NCBI GenBank assembly: GCA_017551545.1
Contig: JAFZLJ010000149.1
Coordinates: 1-37,125 of the forward strand
Direction of reading: 5' to 3'
Origin: Treponema sp.
Lineage (GTDB): Bacteria; Spirochaetota; Spirochaetia; Treponematales; Treponemataceae
Length of the DNA stretch: 37,125 nt
The translations under genes were made by a program, and so were the position numbers. Below, in pieces: positions 26,654 through 35,209 of the stretch. How positions within the stretch are numbered: the stretch's first letter is position 1; every line of letters begins with the position of its first letter. Below the pieces are notes generated by a model. It worked only from the letters and a program-made list of their open reading frames with translations. It searched no databases and had not been told where the DNA came from.

Positions 26654-28495
26654 ATGTGTGGAATTGTCGGATATATTGGAGAAAAAGAAGCAACACCGGT
26701 GCTTATAAATGCCCTTAAAAAGCTTGAATACCGTGGTTATGACAGTGCAGGAATTGCAGTTTTTAACGGCGAAGACATTGTCGTTCGAAAAGCAAAGGGT
26801 GCACTTAAGTTTCTTGAAGAAAAGATTGCCGACGAAACAATCAAAGGCTCACTTGGAATTGGACATACACGCTGGGCTACTCACGGAGAACCAAGCGACA
26901 TAAACGCACATCCACAGACAAACGTAAGCGGTTCCATTGCTATTGTACATAACGGAATTATTGAAAACTACATGGAACTTAAAAGCTGGCTTCAGTCACA
27001 GGGAATTGTTTTCCGCAGCCAGACAGATACAGAAGTTATTGCACACCTTGTAAACTATTATTACGAACAGAATCCTGATCTTTTTGCAGCAGTACTTAAA
27101 GCTATTCACAAACTCGAAGGAAGCTATGCTCTTGGTGTTGTATGCAAGGATTATCCGGATCGTCTTATTGCAGCACGTAAAGAAAGCCCGCTTATTATTG
27201 GACTTGGTCAGGGCGAAAACTTTATTGCAAGCGATGTTCCTGCAGTTCTTGAATATACACGCGATGTATTCTTCCTTGATCAGCGCGAACTTGCCGTTCT
27301 TTATAATGATCATGTCGATTTGTTCACAGACGAAGGTGAAAAGATAATAAAAGAACCGTTCCATGTAGACTGGGACATTTCTTCTGCCGAAAAGGGCGGT
27401 TATGCTCACTTTATGCTTAAAGAAATCTACGAGCAGCCAAAAGCCTTGAACGATACACTCCGCCCACGCCTTGTAAAACAAAATAACCGCAATGTTGATA
27501 TTAAGTTTGACGAAGTTACTTTTGACGACACCTGGAAAAACGCAGAACGCGTAGTAATTACTGCCTGTGGTACTGCTTACCATGCCGGAGCTGTTGCAAA
27601 ATATACATTTGAACGACTTGCACGCATTCCTGTTGTTGTAGACTTTGCAAGTGAGTTCCGTTACCGAGACCCTATTTTGAACAAAAATGATATTTTCATT
27701 GTAATAAGTCAGTCTGGTGAAACTGCCGACACTCTTGCAGCCCTACGTCTTGCAAAAAAAGCAGGTGCACACATTATTGCAATTACAAACTGTGTAGGTT
27801 CAACTGTAAGCCGCGAAGCAGATGACGTTATTTACACCTGGGCCGGCCCCGAAATTGCAGTTGCTTCTACAAAAGCATATACAACCCAGCTTATGTGTCT
27901 GTGCCTCCTTGCACTCAAAACAGCACAGCTTCGCGGAACAATTTCTGAATTAGAATACACTGCCCTTTTGGACGAACTTGAACTTATCCCTGAAAAAGCA
28001 CAGGCAATCCTTGATAATCAGGATGTAATCCAGAAATTTGCTTCACGCAACTTTAACAAGGAAAAGGTTTTCTATATTGGCCGCCAGTTCGACAGCGCAA
28101 CAAGTCTTGAATGTGCCCTTAAGCTCAAGGAAGTAAGCTACATGCATTCAGAAGCCTTTGCCGCAGGTGAACTTAAGCACGGACCAATTGCTCTTATAGA
28201 CAAGCGTACTCTTGTTGTTGCAACTGCCACAATGCCTTCACTTTTTGACAAACTTAAGAGCAACATTGTAGAGGTAAAATCGCGCGGTGCTGCAACTCTT
28301 GTAATTACACAGAACACAGACGGTACCTTTGGCGAAAGCGCAGACGAAGTTATTTCAATTCCAGACACAAATGAAGCCTTTATTTCCATGCTTTCAATCA
28401 TTCCGGCCCAGCTTTTTGCCTACTACTGTGCCGTACAGCGCGGAAATGACCCTGATAAACCAAGAAATTTGGCTAAGTCTGTGACTGTTGAGTAG
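26654..28495 (+). CDS. glmS: Glutamine:fructose-6-phosphate aminotransferase (isomerising)
   Basis: The 613-residue enzyme makes glucosamine-6-phosphate, the entry to peptidoglycan and amino-sugar synthesis. The N-terminal Ntn glutaminase starts MCGIVGYIG, with Cys2 (Cys1 after Met removal) as nucleophile, and has GHTRWATHGEP. Two SIS sugar-isomerase domains follow: VITACGTAYHAGAVAKY, ISQSGETADTLAALR and GRQFDSATSLECALKLKEVSY. The C-terminus DPDKPRNLAKSVTVE is typical. Length is standard. CAGGAG about 8 nt upstream supports the ATG. No sequence oddities; it is followed by a family C repeat dimer. Confidence 0.98.
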   Translation: MCGIVGYIGEKEATPVLINALKKLEYRGYDSAGIAVFNGEDIVVRKAKGALKFLEEKIADETIKGSLGIGHTRWATHGEPSDINAHPQTNVSGSIAIVHNGIIENYMELKSWLQSQGIVFRSQTDTEVIAHLVNYYYEQNPDLFAAVLKAIHKLEGSYALGVVCKDYPDRLIAARKESPLIIGLGQGENFIASDVPAVLEYTRDVFFLDQRELAVLYNDHVDLFTDEGEKIIKEPFHVDWDISSAEKGGYAHFMLKEIYEQPKALNDTLRPRLVKQNNRNVDIKFDEVTFDDTWKNAERVVITACGTAYHAGAVAKYTFERLARIPVVVDFASEFRYRDPILNKNDIFIVISQSGETADTLAALRLAKKAGAHIIAITNCVGSTVSREADDVIYTWAGPEIAVASTKAYTTQLMCLCLLALKTAQLRGTISELEYTALLDELELIPEKAQAILDNQDVIQKFASRNFNKEKVFYIGRQFDSATSLECALKLKEVSYMHSEAFAAGELKHGPIALIDKRTLVVATATMPSLFDKLKSNIVEVKSRGAATLVITQNTDGTFGESADEVISIPDTNEAFISMLSIIPAQLFAYYCAVQRGNDPDKPRNLAKSVTVE

Positions 28496-28500
28496 AAATA

Positions 28501-28590
28501 GATTCCCGGGTCAAGCCCGGGAATGACACAAGGTTTCTCAGCACAAGAATGACAGAATGTGTCATTGTCGGGCTTGACCCGACAATCTTT
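28501..28590. repeat. Family C palindromic repeat, head-to-head dimer after glmS
   Basis: First hairpin: ATTCCCGGG (28502-28510), loop TCAAG and CCCGGGAAT (28516-28524). Second: ATTGTCGGG (28564-28572), loop CTTGA and CCCGACAAT (28578-28586), followed by CTTT. Both carry the GACAC/GTGTC flanks of the copies at 6091-6160. The second hairpin might end the glmS transcript, but the U-tract is short. Confidence 0.9.
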
Positions 28591-28603
28591 CATCAAAATA
28601 AAT

Positions 28604-28632
28604 TTGCTTTTATTCGAAAATTCGGTGATAAT
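28604..28632 (+). promoter_or_regulatory. Promoter of the cyclase gene (leaderless)
   Basis: TTGCTT (28604-28609), 17-nt spacer and GATAAT (28627-28632); expected start about 28639-28641, at the ATG (28641). The bases between have no Shine-Dalgarno motif. Confidence 0.7.
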
Positions 28633-28640
28633 ATACTATT

Positions 28641-31600
28641 ATGAGAAAAAAGTTTTTTTCTTTAATGTTATTATCTATTTTCGCATTTTTGCCTTGTTTT
28701 GCACAAAACGGTTTTTTTGACAACTATGTTTATCAGTCCTGGAGTGCTTTTGGCGGCCTTTCGGGAACAACTGCTAACGATATTTACCAGACATCAGACG
28801 GATATATAAACATCGGTACCTACGAAGGCCTTGTAACCTTTGACGGCGTTGAATTCAATTCCTTAAACCGGGCTGTAGATTCAAATTATAATTTTGTTTC
28901 GGTTCGAACTATTCTGCAGGACTCTCACGGAACCTTATGGCTTGGTTCAAACGATGAAGGTCTTCACAGCATTGCCGGTAAAAATGTAAAAACCTATACA
29001 ATTACCGAAGGACTTCCTAACAATTCAATCCGTGCCCTGGCTGAAGACAAAGACGGCAACATATGGATTGGAACTGCCGGTGGTGTTGTTTATCTTACTC
29101 CGGAAGAACATCTTATAACTCCACAGTTCGCTCCTGGAACAACAGCAAATGGTGTAATTGCCTCTCACATTTACTGCGATACAGTTGGACGTGTCTGGCT
29201 TACAATCTCAAACGAAAACGGACTTTTCCTTTTTGTAAACGGAGTATTCCGACCGCTTCTTGAATTTGAAAAATTAGGCCGCTATTTTGCAACAAGCGTA
29301 TTCCAGGATTCCAACGAAACCTACTGGTTTGGACTTGGAGAACGCGGCATTTACAAAATGGAAAAAGGTATTACTTCAAGAGTCGTTACAAATACAATCC
29401 TTGATTCAATACCAACCTGTTCAATTCTTCAGGATAAAAACGGAGCAATCTGGTTTGGTACAGAAAAAGGTCTTGTTGTTTATTCAAATAATGAATTCGT
29501 TCAGTACAACGGTGCACAGGAGCTTGCAGGCTCTAACATAAACAGAATCATTCAGGACCGCGAAGACAACATCTGGTTTGCAACAGACCGTAACGGTATT
29601 GGTAAAATGACTCACGGAAAATTCAAGTTGAGTCGTCTGGGCATTACCGTAAACGCTGCAGATGAAACTTCAGACGGAAGAGTATGGGCCGGAACAGACA
29701 GCGGTGTTTTCTGCTACAAAAATGATGAGCTTGAAGAAAACATGCTTACCCGCTACACAAAAGGCTTAAGAATCCGCCATGTAGAAGTTACTTCCGAAGA
29801 CAAAATTCTTGTAAGCTGTTACACAAAGCCTGGTCAGATTGTATATGACGGAAAAACAATCAAATCGTGGTCTACAGACGAAGGACTTGTTGGTAATAAA
29901 GTACGCGTTGCCATAGAAACTGCTCCTCATGAATATTATGTAGGAACAACAACAGGTCTTAGTATAATTCATGCAGACGGGACAATTGCAAACTTCAAGC
30001 AGCCGGAAGGTCTTGAAACAGAATATGTTATGGCAGTTTATAAAGATACTCACGGCGTTATATGGATTGGTACAGACGGCGGCGGTATCTATCTTATGAA
30101 AGATGAAAAAATCTTTTCACACCTTACATCAACTTACGGAATTGCCGGAAACGTTATCTTTAAAATTTCACAGGATGAAAACGATAATTTCTGGATCTGT
30201 ACAGGAAGCGGTATTTCTTTTATAGAAGATTTTGACCCTGAAAAAACCCTGCGCTTTAAGTGTATAAACTTGAATTCAGAAAACGGACTTGGAACAAACT
30301 CTGTTTTCCAGATTCTTTTTGATGTAAATAAAAATGCCTGGATTACAAACAATCACGGCGTAGCAATGATTTCACACGATGAACTGCAAAACTTCCTTGA
30401 AGGCAAACAGAATACTGTAAATACAAAATACTACGGCAAGAACGATGGGCTTGATTCCGACGGACCAAGTTCAACCGCCCGTTCAATTGTAGATTCAAAG
30501 GGACGCTTGTGGTTTACAATGGTTGACGGAATTGCAATATATGATCCTGCAAGAACACAGGATAACGCTGTAACACCACTTGTCCATGTAGAAACAATTA
30601 CTATTGATACTGTAGAGCATAAAAATACCGGTGACATGATTTATCTTAAACCTGGAACAAAACGGATAGACATTAAGTTCACAGGTATTAGCTTTGATGC
30701 TCCTGAACGAATTATGTTCTGCCACATGCTTACAGGCTTTGAAACCGATTACACTACTCCTGACATGAAGCGTGTAGTTTCTTATACAAACCTTTCGCCA
30801 GGAAAGCATTCGTTTAAGGTTTACGCAATCAACGGAAACGGCATTCAGTCTGACAACGACGAAATGATGTTCTTCTTCCAGAAGCCTTATCTTTACCAGC
30901 GGGCAGGATTCTGGATTGTCCTTATAATTCTTCTTGTAGGAAGTGCACTTTTCTACTTCTATCAGCGTGAAAAGCGCATAAAGAAAGAAAACATGCGCCT
31001 TGAAGCTCTTGTAAAAGTAAGAACTGCTGCTTTGGAACAGGAAAAGGTAAAATCTGACAACCTGCTTCGTTCCATTCTGCCAGATAAAATTGCCGACAAA
31101 CTTAAAGAAACTACCGGCGACAAATCATTTGGTGAAAACTTTGATGATGTTACACTCTTGTTCTCTGATATTGTAGGCTTTACAACTGTTTCAAGCGGTC
31201 ATACTGCTCACGAAATTGTAAAAGCCCTGAACAAGCTGTTCAGTATGTTTGATGAACGTGCTAAACGCGAAGGTGTAGAAAAAATCAAGACAATCGGAGA
31301 TGCCTACATGGCTGCCTGCGGTGTACCTGAAGCAAACCCTGATCACGCAAAAATCATGGTAAAATTTGCAAAGGGCATGTACCAGGATCTTGCAAAATAC
31401 AACGAAACTGCAGATATCAAATTTAATATAAGAATTGGTCTTAACTGTGGTCCTGTAACAGCCGGTGTAATTGGTACTACAAAATTCATTTATGATGTCT
31501 GGGGCGACACTGTAAACGTTGCAAGCCGAATGGAAAGTGCAGCAAACCCGGGCGGTATAAGAATTACAGAAGAGCTTAAGAAAAAACTGCGTGGTGCTGG

Positions 31601-31676
31601 CTTTAAGTTTACAGAACCAATTGAATGTAAAATCAAGGGCAAGGGCCTTATGAAGACCTTTGAAGTTATACAGTAG
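28641..31676 (+). CDS. Transmembrane adenylate cyclase with two-component-regulator-type propeller sensor
   Basis: The 1011-residue protein has a signal peptide (about 1-22), then propeller blades with repeated [IL]W[IF]GT..G motifs (for example GNIWIGTAGGVV, GAIWFGTEKGLV, GVIWIGTDGGGIY) to about residue 640. A Y_Y_Y-type Ig domain, one TM helix (about 754-776), a short coiled coil and a class III cyclase domain (about 838-1008) follow. Metal-binding Asp843 (FSDIVGFT) and Asp887 (IGDAYMA), ATP-selecting Lys881 and Asp952 (YDVWGDTVN), and Asn959 and Arg963 (VNVASR) are all present. The enzyme should therefore be an active homodimeric adenylate cyclase. In most proteins of this layout a histidine kinase takes the output position. 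The sensor faces the periplasm. The UrtA-like lipoprotein gene starts 12 nt after its stop. Confidence 0.93.
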   Translation: MRKKFFSLMLLSIFAFLPCFAQNGFFDNYVYQSWSAFGGLSGTTANDIYQTSDGYINIGTYEGLVTFDGVEFNSLNRAVDSNYNFVSVRTILQDSHGTLWLGSNDEGLHSIAGKNVKTYTITEGLPNNSIRALAEDKDGNIWIGTAGGVVYLTPEEHLITPQFAPGTTANGVIASHIYCDTVGRVWLTISNENGLFLFVNGVFRPLLEFEKLGRYFATSVFQDSNETYWFGLGERGIYKMEKGITSRVVTNTILDSIPTCSILQDKNGAIWFGTEKGLVVYSNNEFVQYNGAQELAGSNINRIIQDREDNIWFATDRNGIGKMTHGKFKLSRLGITVNAADETSDGRVWAGTDSGVFCYKNDELEENMLTRYTKGLRIRHVEVTSEDKILVSCYTKPGQIVYDGKTIKSWSTDEGLVGNKVRVAIETAPHEYYVGTTTGLSIIHADGTIANFKQPEGLETEYVMAVYKDTHGVIWIGTDGGGIYLMKDEKIFSHLTSTYGIAGNVIFKISQDENDNFWICTGSGISFIEDFDPEKTLRFKCINLNSENGLGTNSVFQILFDVNKNAWITNNHGVAMISHDELQNFLEGKQNTVNTKYYGKNDGLDSDGPSSTARSIVDSKGRLWFTMVDGIAIYDPARTQDNAVTPLVHVETITIDTVEHKNTGDMIYLKPGTKRIDIKFTGISFDAPERIMFCHMLTGFETDYTTPDMKRVVSYTNLSPGKHSFKVYAINGNGIQSDNDEMMFFFQKPYLYQRAGFWIVLIILLVGSALFYFYQREKRIKKENMRLEALVKVRTAALEQEKVKSDNLLRSILPDKIADKLKETTGDKSFGENFDDVTLLFSDIVGFTTVSSGHTAHEIVKALNKLFSMFDERAKREGVEKIKTIGDAYMAACGVPEANPDHAKIMVKFAKGMYQDLAKYNETADIKFNIRIGLNCGPVTAGVIGTTKFIYDVWGDTVNVASRMESAANPGGIRITEELKKKLRGAGFKFTEPIECKIKGKGLMKTFEVIQ

Positions 31677-31687
31677 GGATTATTAAT

Positions 31688-32887
31688 ATGAAAAAAAGCC
31701 GTTTTATATATATATCAATTCTTTTTGTTTTATTTGCCTCTACACTTTTATTGATTTCCTGTAAAAAAGAAAGCGAAAATACTGTAAAAATTGGTCTGCT
31801 CCATTCTACAACAGGTTCTATGGCCTTTAGTGAACAGTCTGTGCTTAATGCAGAACTTATGGCTATTGATGAAATAAACAAAGCAGGTGGTGTTCTTGGC
31901 TGTCAGATTCAGGTTATTCAGGAAAACGGTGAAAGTGACCCCACAGTTTTTGCAAAAAAAGCCGAAAAACTGATTACAGAAGACAAGGTAGTTTCTATTT
32001 TTGGCTGCTGGACTTCTGATTCCCGCAAGGCTGTAAAAAATGTAGTAGAAGAGCATTACAACCTCTTGTGGTATCCGGTTCAGTACGAAGGCATGGAAGC
32101 CAGCCCAAACATTATGTATATGGGAGCATGTCCTAACCAGCAGGTTGTTCCTGCAGTAGATTTCTGTGTTAAAACTTTTGGAAAACGCGTATATTTATTA
32201 GGAAGTGACTACAGCTTTCCTCAGATTGCAAACAAAATCATAAAAGCTCAGCTTAAGGAGCTTGGTGCCGTATGTGTTCAGGAAAAGTATGTTCCCCTTG
32301 ATGAAACACAGTTTCATTCAATTATCAGTGATATTAAACAGCTGAAACCAGATGTTATCATTAATACCCTTAACGGCGATTCAAACATTTCTTTCTTTAC
32401 ACAGTTCAACAATATGGGGCTTACTGCTAAAGATTATCCTATCATGAGTTTTTCAATTGCAGAAAATGAAATTGCCGAAATTGGTGTAGAAAATGTAAAA
32501 GGTCATTACGTTTCATGGAATTATTTTGAAACACTCGAAACAAGCAAGAACATGAGATTTGTTTCTATGTACAGACAAATCTACGGAGAAGATGCACATG
32601 TTGGAGACCCTGTAGAAGCAGGCTATCTTGCTGTTTACCTTTGGGCAGCCGCATGCGAAAAAGCAGGCTCTTTTGATATTGAAGCAGTCCGAATTGCAAG
32701 TAAAGACCTTCGTTTTATAGGTCCAGAAGGAATGGTAACAATTGAGCATTCAAACCAGCATTTGAACAAGGTTATAAGAATAGGTCAGGTTAATTCAAAA
32801 GGACAAATAACACAAATCTGGGCAAGTGATGAGCCTGTACGTCCTGATCCATATCTTAGTACTTATGCCTGGGCCAGAGGCCTGTAG
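31688..32887 (+). CDS. UrtA-like (urea/amide/branched-chain amino-acid type) substrate-binding lipoprotein
   Basis: The 399-residue protein has a lipoprotein signal with the lipobox LISC and Cys25. A type I periplasmic-binding fold follows. VKIGLLHSTTGSMAFSE, ELMAIDEINKAGGVLGCQIQ, FGCWTSDSRKAVKNVVEEH, LLWYPVQYEGMEASPNI and the closing DPVEAGYLAVYLWAAACEKAG match urea-type UrtA proteins closely. No permease or ATPase of such an importer is in the window. Its gene sits 12 nt after the cyclase gene with AGGGA as ribosome-binding site, so the two are almost certainly co-transcribed. It may serve as ligand-binding partner of the cyclase sensor rather than as a transporter part; this is inferred from context only. 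Confidence 0.9.
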   Translation: MKKSRFIYISILFVLFASTLLLISCKKESENTVKIGLLHSTTGSMAFSEQSVLNAELMAIDEINKAGGVLGCQIQVIQENGESDPTVFAKKAEKLITEDKVVSIFGCWTSDSRKAVKNVVEEHYNLLWYPVQYEGMEASPNIMYMGACPNQQVVPAVDFCVKTFGKRVYLLGSDYSFPQIANKIIKAQLKELGAVCVQEKYVPLDETQFHSIISDIKQLKPDVIINTLNGDSNISFFTQFNNMGLTAKDYPIMSFSIAENEIAEIGVENVKGHYVSWNYFETLETSKNMRFVSMYRQIYGEDAHVGDPVEAGYLAVYLWAAACEKAGSFDIEAVRIASKDLRFIGPEGMVTIEHSNQHLNKVIRIGQVNSKGQITQIWASDEPVRPDPYLSTYAWARGL

Positions 32888-32916
32888 TTGTCGCAAAACG
32901 ACAAATTCACTAAAAT
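32888..32916 (+). promoter_or_regulatory. Promoter of the YchJ-like gene (leaderless)
   Basis: TTGTCG (32888-32893), 17-nt spacer and TAAAAT (32911-32916), ending 7 nt before the ATG at 32924. The TTG at 32888, a possible start codon on paper, is here the first half of the -35 box. Confidence 0.68.
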
Positions 32917-32923
32917 AGTCATC

Positions 32924-33421
32924 ATGAGTAAAGAAAATGAATTATGCCCTTGCGGTTCGGGCAAAACCTATGCAGAATGCTGTGAACCGATTATTAAAGG
33001 AAAAACAAAGGCTCCAAGTGCAGAAGCCTGTATGCGTGCACGCTACTCTTCTTATGTAAAGCATGAAATTGATTACATCATCAGCTCTTGTATCGAAGGC
33101 GAAGAAGTTGGCGAAATTGACCGCAAAGCAACAGAAGACTGGAGCAAGCAGTCACAGTGGAATGGTCTTAAGATTATCCGCACAGAAAAAGGCGAAAAAG
33201 ACAATGAACAGGTTGTTGAATTTGAAGCAGATTACACTCTTCATCAGATGCACGATGTTCACCACGAAATTTCTTTATTCCGCGAAGTAAACGGCGACTG
33301 GAAATATGTTGCAGGAAACGTTATTCCAACAACTGTAAAACGCATTGGCGCAAAGGTTGGCCGCAACGATCCATGTCCTTGTGGAAGCGGAAAAAAATAT
33401 AAACAGTGCTGCGGACGCTAA
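32924..33421 (+). CDS. YchJ-like protein with two SEC-C zinc motifs
   Basis: The 165-residue protein has a SEC-C motif at each end, [13 protein letters not shown] near residue 8 and [15 protein letters not shown] at the C-terminus. Each has the C-X-C-X8-C-C ligand pattern seen in SecA and expected to bind zinc. Between them is an NTF2-like YchJ domain ([25 protein letters not shown]). The biochemical role of YchJ is unsettled. The start at 32924 is preferred over TTG at 32888 because the YchJ homology begins here and a promoter with a -10 box 7 nt upstream occupies the intervening bases. The methyltransferase gene begins on the base after its stop. Confidence 0.88.
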   Translation: MSKENELCPCGSGKTYAECCEPIIKGKTKAPSAEACMRARYSSYVKHEIDYIISSCIEGEEVGEIDRKATEDWSKQSQWNGLKIIRTEKGEKDNEQVVEFEADYTLHQMHDVHHEISLFREVNGDWKYVAGNVIPTTVKRIGAKVGRNDPCPCGSGKKYKQCCGR

Positions 33422-34222
33422 ATGACCATAACCGGTTTTCATTCAATCGAAGAAAAAATCCGTTCTCTTTTTAAAAATAAGGATGCGGCTCCTTCCTACA
33501 AGCTTTTCTACAGTAAACCAGGGCCGCGCGTAAAGAAAATTCTTGAAGCAGCAAAAGAAGCAGGCGTTACAGCAGAACAGGTAGATGATAAAAAGCTTGA
33601 TGAGCTTGTAAAAGACCTTGATTCTACCCTGCAGGACCATCGCGGTATTGTAATGACTGTTTCGGGTCAGAAAAAGCCTGCCGAAAATCTTGTAGACTTT
33701 GATGCCTGGATAAAAAAGCATACAACTTCTAAGGATGAGTCGGAATCCGGACGCGAAACAGTTATAATCTTAGATAAAATTACAGACCCGCACAATGTTG
33801 GTGCAATAATCCGTAGCTGCGACCAGTTTGGAGCATCGCTCGTTATAATTCCTGAACATAATTCGGCAAGTAACATTGCTACAAATGAAATAATCGGACG
33901 TTCAAGTGCCGGAGCGAGTGCCTGGGTTCCTGTTGCAATTGTAAAAAACCTTGTAAGGGCAGCAGAACAGCTTAAACAGGCAGGCTTTTGGATTTATGGA
34001 GCAGATGCAGGCGGCCAGAACATCACCAGTTTATCTTTTGCACAAAAATCTGCTATTATTATGGGAAGCGAAGGCTCTGGAATAGATGCACTTTTACAAA
34101 AAAACTGCGACACAATTGTTTCTATTCCAACCTGCGGAAAAATAGACAGTCTGAATGTTTCGGTTGCAGCAGGAGTCCTGTTGTATGAAGTTTACCGAAG
34201 CATAATAATTCAGGAGAAGTAA
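33422..34222 (+). CDS. SpoU/TrmH-family RNA 2'-O-methyltransferase (RlmB-like)
   Basis: The 266-residue protein has an N-terminal substrate-binding domain (about 1-75, starting TITGFHSIEEKI) and a SPOUT domain. Motif 1 is LDKITDPHNVGAIIRSCDQFGA, with the catalytic Arg. Motif 2 is IIMGSEGSGI and motif 3 is IPTCGKIDSLNVSVAAGVLLYE, which forms the knotted SAM site. RlmB methylates a guanosine of 23S rRNA, but related enzymes act on tRNA, so the exact target is not certain. There is no gap to the YchJ-like gene and only 3 nt to the next gene, so it is mid-operon. Confidence 0.93.
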   Translation: MTITGFHSIEEKIRSLFKNKDAAPSYKLFYSKPGPRVKKILEAAKEAGVTAEQVDDKKLDELVKDLDSTLQDHRGIVMTVSGQKKPAENLVDFDAWIKKHTTSKDESESGRETVIILDKITDPHNVGAIIRSCDQFGASLVIIPEHNSASNIATNEIIGRSSAGASAWVPVAIVKNLVRAAEQLKQAGFWIYGADAGGQNITSLSFAQKSAIIMGSEGSGIDALLQKNCDTIVSIPTCGKIDSLNVSVAAGVLLYEVYRSIIIQEK

Positions 34223-34225
34223 AAA

Positions 34226-35182
34226 ATGGAAATGCCAAAGACAATTAAAAACGTACAGAATGCTGTTCAAGATGTACAGGAATCTATTCAGGACGAAATT
34301 GCATCTAAAGCAGTTAGAAAATCTACATTAAAATCAATCAAACAGAAGAAAAAGTACCGCCTTAAGAAACTCAAGGCAGACTACGAAGAAGAAATTCGCG
34401 AAATAAACATTCAATATTCTAAAGATCCGGAACGTTTAAAGGCAAAATATGCCGCTGCAGAATATGCAAGAAACGAACGTGCACGTGCAAGAGCAGAAAG
34501 ACGCATTGCAGCAGAAGAAAAAGAAATTGAGCTTTCACAGAACGAACGCGCTCTTACAACAAACGAAGAAATTGCTTCTGCAATTGTACAGGGAATCGGT
34601 GTAGGCCTCTTTATTGCTGCTACAGCAATTCTCGACACTCTTGGTATTCACAAAGGAATGGACTTTAAGAGCCTTACAATCATTTTCAATTCGCTTTTCG
34701 GCGGATCTATGATTCTTATGTTCCTTTTCAGTTGTCTTCAGCATGCATTTACAGCAATTGTTCCAAAGATTGTTTTCAACAGACTTTCACATACATTTGT
34801 ATTTTTGAATATCGGATTTGCTTATACAAATTACACAATCACAAAAATCCAGGGTCGTCTTGGATGGATTATGTTTGGTATTGTATGGGCATTTGCTCTT
34901 ATTGGTATTCTTTTCTATGCAATTGCAGGAAAACGCCACCAGAAGCTTAATACAGTCCTTTACTCACTTGCAGCTGTTTCTTTGTTTGCAATGATAAAGG
35001 TTTTGTACGATGTTCTTTCTACAGAATGTTTTGCAATGCTCATGTTTGCAGCCGGCTTCTATATTGCAGGCTTTGTTTTCTACAACCTCAAAAAGATTAA
35101 GTTCATGCACTTTGTAGGAAACATCCTTATGCTCATTGCAAGTATTTACCTCTTCTTCTCGCTCTTCTTTATCGGGGCTTAA
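34226..35182 (+). CDS. Divergent hemolysin III/PAQR-like membrane protein with a charged coiled-coil N-terminus
   Basis: The 318-residue protein begins with about 110 residues of Lys/Glu/Arg-rich helix (KQKKKYRLKKLKADYEEE, ARARAERRIAAEEKE), predicted coiled coil. Six or seven membrane helices follow. The order resembles hemolysin III: EEIASAIVQGIGVGLF, FSCLQHAF, NRLSHTFVFL, GWIMFGIVWAFALIGI and a late HFVGNILML. The usual PAQR metal residues are only partly kept; the Asp of the second motif is Ser, and the N..TH of the first is absent. It may thus be a non-catalytic relative. AGGAG before the ATG supports the start. It lies between the methyltransferase and aspS, with 27 nt to aspS. Confidence 0.65.
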   Translation: MEMPKTIKNVQNAVQDVQESIQDEIASKAVRKSTLKSIKQKKKYRLKKLKADYEEEIREINIQYSKDPERLKAKYAAAEYARNERARARAERRIAAEEKEIELSQNERALTTNEEIASAIVQGIGVGLFIAATAILDTLGIHKGMDFKSLTIIFNSLFGGSMILMFLFSCLQHAFTAIVPKIVFNRLSHTFVFLNIGFAYTNYTITKIQGRLGWIMFGIVWAFALIGILFYAIAGKRHQKLNTVLYSLAAVSLFAMIKVLYDVLSTECFAMLMFAAGFYIAGFVFYNLKKIKFMHFVGNILMLIASIYLFFSLFFIGA

Positions 35183-35209
35183 AAGGATTTTTTACAAAAG
35201 GAAAATATT

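Noticed and set aside
26996..27583. 195-codon open frame antisense to glmS
   Set aside because: No ribosome-binding site and a Cys/Phe/Asn-rich composition typical of the complement of a coding strand; glmS itself is certain.
28564..28590. Classical rho-independent terminator after glmS
   Set aside because: The hairpin is strong but followed only by CTTT; it is one copy of a dispersed repeat, so I list it as a repeat with possible terminator activity.
32888..32923. TTG start for the YchJ-like gene directly after the UrtA-like stop codon
   Set aside because: No ribosome-binding site; the TTG matches the -35 box of a promoter, and homology begins at 32924.
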